Part shown: positions 63,448 to 64,000 of the stretch, in pieces | Position numbering within the stretch: the first letter of the stretch is position 1 | How the letters are laid out: each line of letters opens with the position of its first letter | Origin: Nephrocerus scutellatus | Lineage: Eukaryota; Arthropoda; Insecta; Diptera; Pipunculidae | NCBI GenBank assembly: GCA_947095585.1 | Contig: OX352761.1 | Coordinates: 81,471,267-81,535,266, forward strand | Length of the DNA: 64,000 bases | Reading direction: 5' to 3' | Translations under genes and position numbers: made by a program | Notes under the pieces: generated by a model | The model's database searches: none | What the model was told of the DNA's origin: nothing | Seen by the model: only the letters and a program-made list of their open reading frames with translations

Positions 63448-64000
63448 GTTTTGTATTTGTAAAAATAAAATACAAGAAAGAAATAGTTTTTTCGTTCTAC
63501 TCGGGAGAACGTCCATACTGACTAAAGTAAAAAGTTGAAGTGAATATATTTGTGGAACAGATCACAATTTATACTCTGCTCCATAAATACATTTCTTAGA
63601 ATGAAAAACATAGATAAATAGATAAATACATACATACTTAAACAATCTACTTCATAAATTTTGTCTTGATATAATTGGGTTGAACATTAAGTTCCGTTCA
63701 TTGTTGATTTTGCCAGATCGATAATGAGTATTGCATTTATAAACATTAATGGGTCGAACACTAAGCTCCTTTCATTGTTGATTTAGCCAGATCAGCAATG
63801 TCCGTTTAGTTTTTTATGAATATTGCATTAATAAATTATGTCTTATGGACTTGACATTAATGGGTCGGACATTAAGTTCGGATCATTGTTGATTTTGCCA
63901 GATCAGCAATGTGCGTTTAGTTGTTTATGAATATTGCATTAATAAATTATTTCTTATGGACTTGACATTAATGGGTCGGACATTAAGTTCGGATCATTGT
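63447..64000 (-). repeat. Errantivirus 5' LTR, cut by the window edge
   Basis: TTTTGTATTTGTAAAAATAA start (plus), TACTCGGGAGAACGTCC, and a run of 112 bp repeats with TTTGCCAGATCAGCAATGT and CTTATGGACTTGACATTAAT to the window end. Same family as 46839-47409. Confidence 0.8.

Overview
This 64 kb window is eukaryotic nuclear DNA, very probably from a higher fly (a brachyceran dipteran; a tephritid-like fruit fly is a guess). The evidence is AT-rich spliced genes with short consensus introns, insect-type gypsy/errantivirus retroelements, Pif1-type Helitron helicase remains, and DINE-1/mini-me-like repeats. Apart from three exons of one host gene, nearly every base belongs to a mobile element or a decayed copy of one. 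There is no bacterial operon, rRNA gene or CRISPR array.

Layout, left to right. 1-6.37 kb: a satellite, DINE-like repeats, two small inverted-repeat elements, a broken gypsy-class gag/protease, the satellite again, and the inverted 3' end of a Helitron. 6.376-24.248 kb: an LTR retrotransposon on the minus strand with about 2.2 kb LTRs, inserted in the Helitron with a GTCT target duplication. Its pol is split by a second, coding-intact LTR retrotransposon on the plus strand (10.924-19.530 kb, GCCT duplication). Both use the same lysine-type primer site and the same -1 frameshift heptamer GGGAAAC between gag and pol; long LTRs plus this primer suggest the Osvaldo/Ulysses group. 24.25-29.3 kb: the rest of the Helitron helicase, a decayed non-LTR element, a copia scrap and a tRNA-derived SINE. 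29.3-32.94 kb: three exons of a major facilitator transporter of the SLC46 type, the only host gene; its second half is not in the window. 33-46.8 kb: DINE-like elements, Helitron helicase, satellite and gag/protease in the inverse order of the left flank, so the transporter exons lie between arms of a giant inverted repeat. The right arm also holds a 5.7 kb tandem duplication that copies exon 3. 46.8-64 kb: one old errantivirus on the minus strand, with LTR, env, integrase, protease, gag, primer site and LTR pieces in the right order but spread over more than 17 kb by DINE-like elements, a foldback element and a recent tandem duplication (2.98 kb) carrying a non-LTR retrotransposon.

The repeated segments supply internal empty sites. 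Copies with and without an insertion can be compared inside the window, which fixes the ends and target duplications of the outer LTR element (GTCT), a 539 bp foldback element (TA), and DINE-like elements that enter T-runs. These comparisons are the firmest observations here.
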